64,000 nucleotides of DNA from Capnocytophaga sp. oral taxon 878 (GTDB lineage Bacteria > Bacteroidota > Bacteroidia > Flavobacteriales > Flavobacteriaceae), in contig NZ_CP027229.1 of assembly GCF_002999135.1 (NCBI RefSeq), positions 2,138,501-2,202,500 of the forward strand, in the 5' to 3' direction. The notes below the pieces were generated by a model. It searched no databases and was not told where the DNA came from. It saw nothing but the letters and a program-made list of their open reading frames with translations. Positions 61,889 to 64,000 of this stretch are shown here, one piece after another. A program made the position numbers and the translations under genes. The stretch's first letter is position 1, and each line of letters opens with the position of its first letter.

Positions 61889-61919
61889 CAAAGGTACTAC
61901 TATTTTTCAAACCTGCAAA
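61889..61919 (-). promoter_or_regulatory. Promoter of tRNA-Gln
   Basis: TTTG, 19 nt, TACCTTTG on the minus strand, followed by CACCGCAA, nearly identical to the tRNA-Asn promoter. Confidence 0.8.
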
Positions 61920-62010
61920 TTTTTTCACCATTTTTTTTCAATATTTTTTCACCAACATTCCCAAAGATATTAATAATCAAACCATTATCCTAGCACCCCC
62001 TCCTCTCCCC

Positions 62011-62042
62011 TTTGCATATTCACACAAACTTTCGTACCTTTG
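62011..62042 (+). promoter_or_regulatory. Promoter of the GNAT gene
   Basis: TTTG (62011-62014), 20 nt, TACCTTTG (62035-62042), 26 nt before the ATG at 62068. Confidence 0.75.
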
Positions 62043-62067
62043 CCACAGCTAAATTAACAAAATACCT

Positions 62068-62718
62068 ATGTCACAACTTACATTCCGTAACGCCACCCCT
62101 GCCGATGCCCGCCAAGTAGCCTCCCTACTCACAGCCTCATTCGCCAACTACCCTATGTACCGCACCATCCTCAACCGCTTCTTCAAAACCAATGAAGCCT
62201 ATTATAACTATCTCAACAAACTCCACTACGTACAAGCAATGACCAATATACGCAAAGGCCACTGCCTTGTCGCCGAAATCAACGGAACAATCATAGCCAC
62301 CGCCGTAATGCAAGAACTCGGCAAAACCCACTTCACCCTTACCGACTACCTACGCAGCGGCGCCCTCCCCGTCCTCCAATACCTCCGCCCCACCCTACAT
62401 TTCCTCCCCTTTTTAGAAAAAAGCAGCCTACAAGCCAAAACCAATGCCCCCGCACACAGCTGGTATTTAGAAAGTTACGTAGTACACCCCCAGTGGCAAG
62501 GACAGCAGATAGGCAGTCGTTTCTTTCACGAATCCATATTCCCCTACATCACCCAAAAAGGCGCCCAATCCCTAGCCCTTGTAACCAACACCCACGACAA
62601 CTGTCGCTTCTACACCCGCCACGGTTTCACCCAAACCCACTACCATCAAATCCAAAACGTCGATGTATGGACCTTCATAGCTAAGTTCCAACAACCACCA
62701 TCCCGAACGAACGAATAA
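62068..62718 (+). CDS. GNAT family N-acetyltransferase
   Basis: 216 residues. LTFRNATPADARQVASLLTA at the start, WYLESYVVHPQWQGQQIGSR as the acetyl-CoA loop (QWQGQQIG) and DNCRFYTRHGFTQTHYHQIQ at the end. GC-rich codon use. The last codons (SRTNE and stop) fall in repeat copy i, so the repeat supplies the stop codon. Substrate unknown. Confidence 0.88.
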   Translation: MSQLTFRNATPADARQVASLLTASFANYPMYRTILNRFFKTNEAYYNYLNKLHYVQAMTNIRKGHCLVAEINGTIIATAVMQELGKTHFTLTDYLRSGALPVLQYLRPTLHFLPFLEKSSLQAKTNAPAHSWYLESYVVHPQWQGQQIGSRFFHESIFPYITQKGAQSLALVTNTHDNCRFYTRHGFTQTHYHQIQNVDVWTFIAKFQQPPSRTNE

Positions 62719-62760
62719 CGAAGGATAAACGAACTATAAACGAAGGATAGTTGTAGCAAA
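62703..62760 (+). repeat. Dispersed mosaic repeat, copy i
   Basis: CGAACGAATAACGAAGG, then AACGAACTATA and AACGAAGGATAGTTG, followed by AGCAAACTCCCG that resembles the edge of module 2. It begins inside the GNAT gene. Confidence 0.8.
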
Positions 62761-63340
62761 CTCCCGCACTATCTATCACCCAAAAACTCCTCTTCTAACT
62801 CATTTTTTACAATACTATTAATTGAAAATCAATAAATTAAAATTTTTATAGCAAAAAATAATGTTAAAAAACTTGTATAGTATAAAAAATCACCCTAATT
62901 ATGCACTAAAATTAGACAACTAAAGATAGTTTTAAACACTATTTAAATATAATTAAATAGCTATATAAAGAGATTAAGTTCACATTAACAATATTCCTAC
63001 TATTCTAATATAATCTGTAATAAATTATTTTTCAGAAAGAGAACAAACTAAGGAATATTTGCAAATAACCTTTACTTATGTAATAACTCTAATTGTTATT
63101 GCTTCCTTTATCAAATTATCTAAAAACAAAAAATAATGAATTACTATTTTAAACATTTTTTCTCAGCACAATAAATCAATATTAGATTTAACTAGGGAGA
63201 AAGCAATAGAAGATAATATATTAACTAGTTTTTATTACTCTAACAAAAATATAGTCAAAGATAAAAATTTTGTTATTTAGTGGCTGAGAAAAAGTTGTGA
63301 AAACCTAATTAATAATCTTTTTTAATAAAATAAGTTATAT
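62761..63340 (+). other. AT-rich stretch with possible decayed coding remnants
   Basis: No intact gene. From about 63030 to 63125 one frame without an ATG reads FSEREQTKEYLQITFTYV and ITLIVIASFIKLSKNKK before stop, resembling the end of a membrane protein. From 63190 to 63280 another open frame reads SILDLTREKAIEDNILTS. Both look like gene fragments. The rest is low-complexity AT. Confidence 0.4.
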
Positions 63341-63958
63341 ATGCAAATTAATGATTTTTTAGGTAAAACCTTTGTTGCCTTTGTTGATATTTCAGGATTC
63401 AAGGCTATGATGAATAAAAATACAGAACTAGCTGCTAAAGCACTAGATCATTTTTACCAAACAGGGTATGAAACATTACAACTATATCAAGATATAATAA
63501 ATGGTATTTTTATCTCTGATTGTGGAGTGCTCTTTGTAAGAGAGAGGGAAATAAAAAGCCAATTAGAGATGCTATTAGATGCCATTAAAGAAATTAACAA
63601 AAAAATGTTAGAAGAAAAGTTTATGCTAACAACTAACATTGCTTATGGAGATTTTGGTTATCAAAACAGAGTGCAATTTGAAGGGATTTCAAAAAATTTA
63701 TTATACGGGAATGCTTACTTAGATGCCTATTTAGATAGTATTAATAAACCTAAAATAGAACCTGGATTGTGTAGAATCTTAAAACCAAATATAGATGATA
63801 CTAGTTTCCTAGATGCTAATCAATTTTTGAAAAAAAAAGGAAAACATTATTATTATTATTGGAGTGTAAATGCCCAAAATGAAATTGATAAGTTTGAACA
63901 AGATTATAAAAATGCCAAGTATGAAGGTATTTTACGAGTATTAAAAGGCACATTTTAG
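63341..63958 (+). CDS. Class III nucleotide-cyclase-like domain protein
   Basis: 205 residues. FVAFVDISGFKAMMNKNTEL at residues 11-30 has the FxDxxGF metal-binding start of class III cyclases; ISDCGVLFVRER near residue 58 stands where the second metal Asp lies (usually GD or SDG); LTTNIAYGDFGYQ and LLYGNAYLDAYLDS resemble the later GxVxxG and GxxVNxAxR segments in weakened form. It may be an active nucleotide (possibly pyrimidine) cyclase or a degenerate sensor. AT-rich. A signal-peptide-like gene starts 2 nt after its stop. Confidence 0.6.
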   Translation: MQINDFLGKTFVAFVDISGFKAMMNKNTELAAKALDHFYQTGYETLQLYQDIINGIFISDCGVLFVREREIKSQLEMLLDAIKEINKKMLEEKFMLTTNIAYGDFGYQNRVQFEGISKNLLYGNAYLDAYLDSINKPKIEPGLCRILKPNIDDTSFLDANQFLKKKGKHYYYYWSVNAQNEIDKFEQDYKNAKYEGILRVLKGTF

Positions 63959-63960
63959 AA

Positions 63961-64000
63961 TGAAAAGAATAATCTTACTCCTCACAATATTTTTAACTTT
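63961..64000 (+). CDS. Start of a secreted or membrane protein (cut by window end)
   Basis: ATG at 63961 opens MKRIILLLTIFLT, a basic then hydrophobic N-terminus typical of a signal peptide or first TM helix. It lies 2 nt after the cyclase-like gene, so the two are almost certainly cotranscribed. The remainder is outside the window. Confidence 0.55.

Overview
The window looks like chromosome of a low-GC member of the Flavobacteriaceae, most likely Capnocytophaga or a close relative. The reasons are the many Bacteroidetes-type promoters (TTTG, about 19 nt, TAnnTTTG) in front of genes and tRNAs, the near absence of Shine-Dalgarno sequences, the many lipoproteins, a dialkylresorcinol (flexirubin-type) pigment locus, and families typical of the phylum (PASTA-RluD pair, DUF3127, HmuS-like chelatase, alpha-2-macroglobulin). 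The genus is an inference; no rRNA is present to confirm it.

Layout. 0-1.1 kb (+): end of an unknown gene and a small outer-membrane-type protein. 1.2-26.4 kb (all -): a ZIP transporter, a GNAT protein, an outer-membrane protein, two ABC-2 permeases (one frameshifted), then about 16 kb of small immunity-like genes (NTF2-like fold, SMI1/KNR4, WG, DKNYY, ankyrin, YD repeat, DUF4304, DUF6794, YdeI-like, a tandem duplicated pair), a collapsed AlbA_2 pseudogene, two small enzymes, and HlyD and TolC. TolC, HlyD and the two permeases are in the order of a normal efflux operon, so the immunity block appears to lie inside that operon. 26.9-40.3 kb (+): housekeeping genes (hydrolase, holin-like protein, PASTA, RluD, PheS, ABC ATPase, cardiolipin synthase, aminotransferase IV, TilS, DUF3127), broken by an AT-rich cholesterol-dependent-cytolysin-like lipoprotein and by an AlbA_2 ATPase gene between 75-bp direct repeats. 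40.4-50.6 kb (-): tRNA-Asn, a giant alpha-2-macroglobulin lipoprotein and a CobN/HmuS-like chelatase. 51-60.9 kb (+): GH20 hexosaminidase, DUF1493, M20 peptidase, then the pigment operon (ACP, acyltransferase, DarA, an inserted HNH endonuclease and small ORF, DarB, two hotdog dehydratases, an accessory protein). 61-64 kb: nitroreductase, tRNA-Gln, GNAT, an AT-rich decayed stretch, and a nucleotide-cyclase-like gene with a partner cut by the window end.

The most unusual feature is a dispersed mosaic intergenic repeat, with nine copies in both orientations. Its core is a tandem array of degenerate 11-12-mers (AACGAAGGATA / AACGAACTATA). Four long copies also share pyrimidine-rich tracts, TGATAATCA boxes and a conserved tail; other copies carry a second module with a GCTG/CAGC inverted repeat. 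The copies sit at operon borders, including within the immunity island and at the edges of the split efflux operon. I do not recognise this family.
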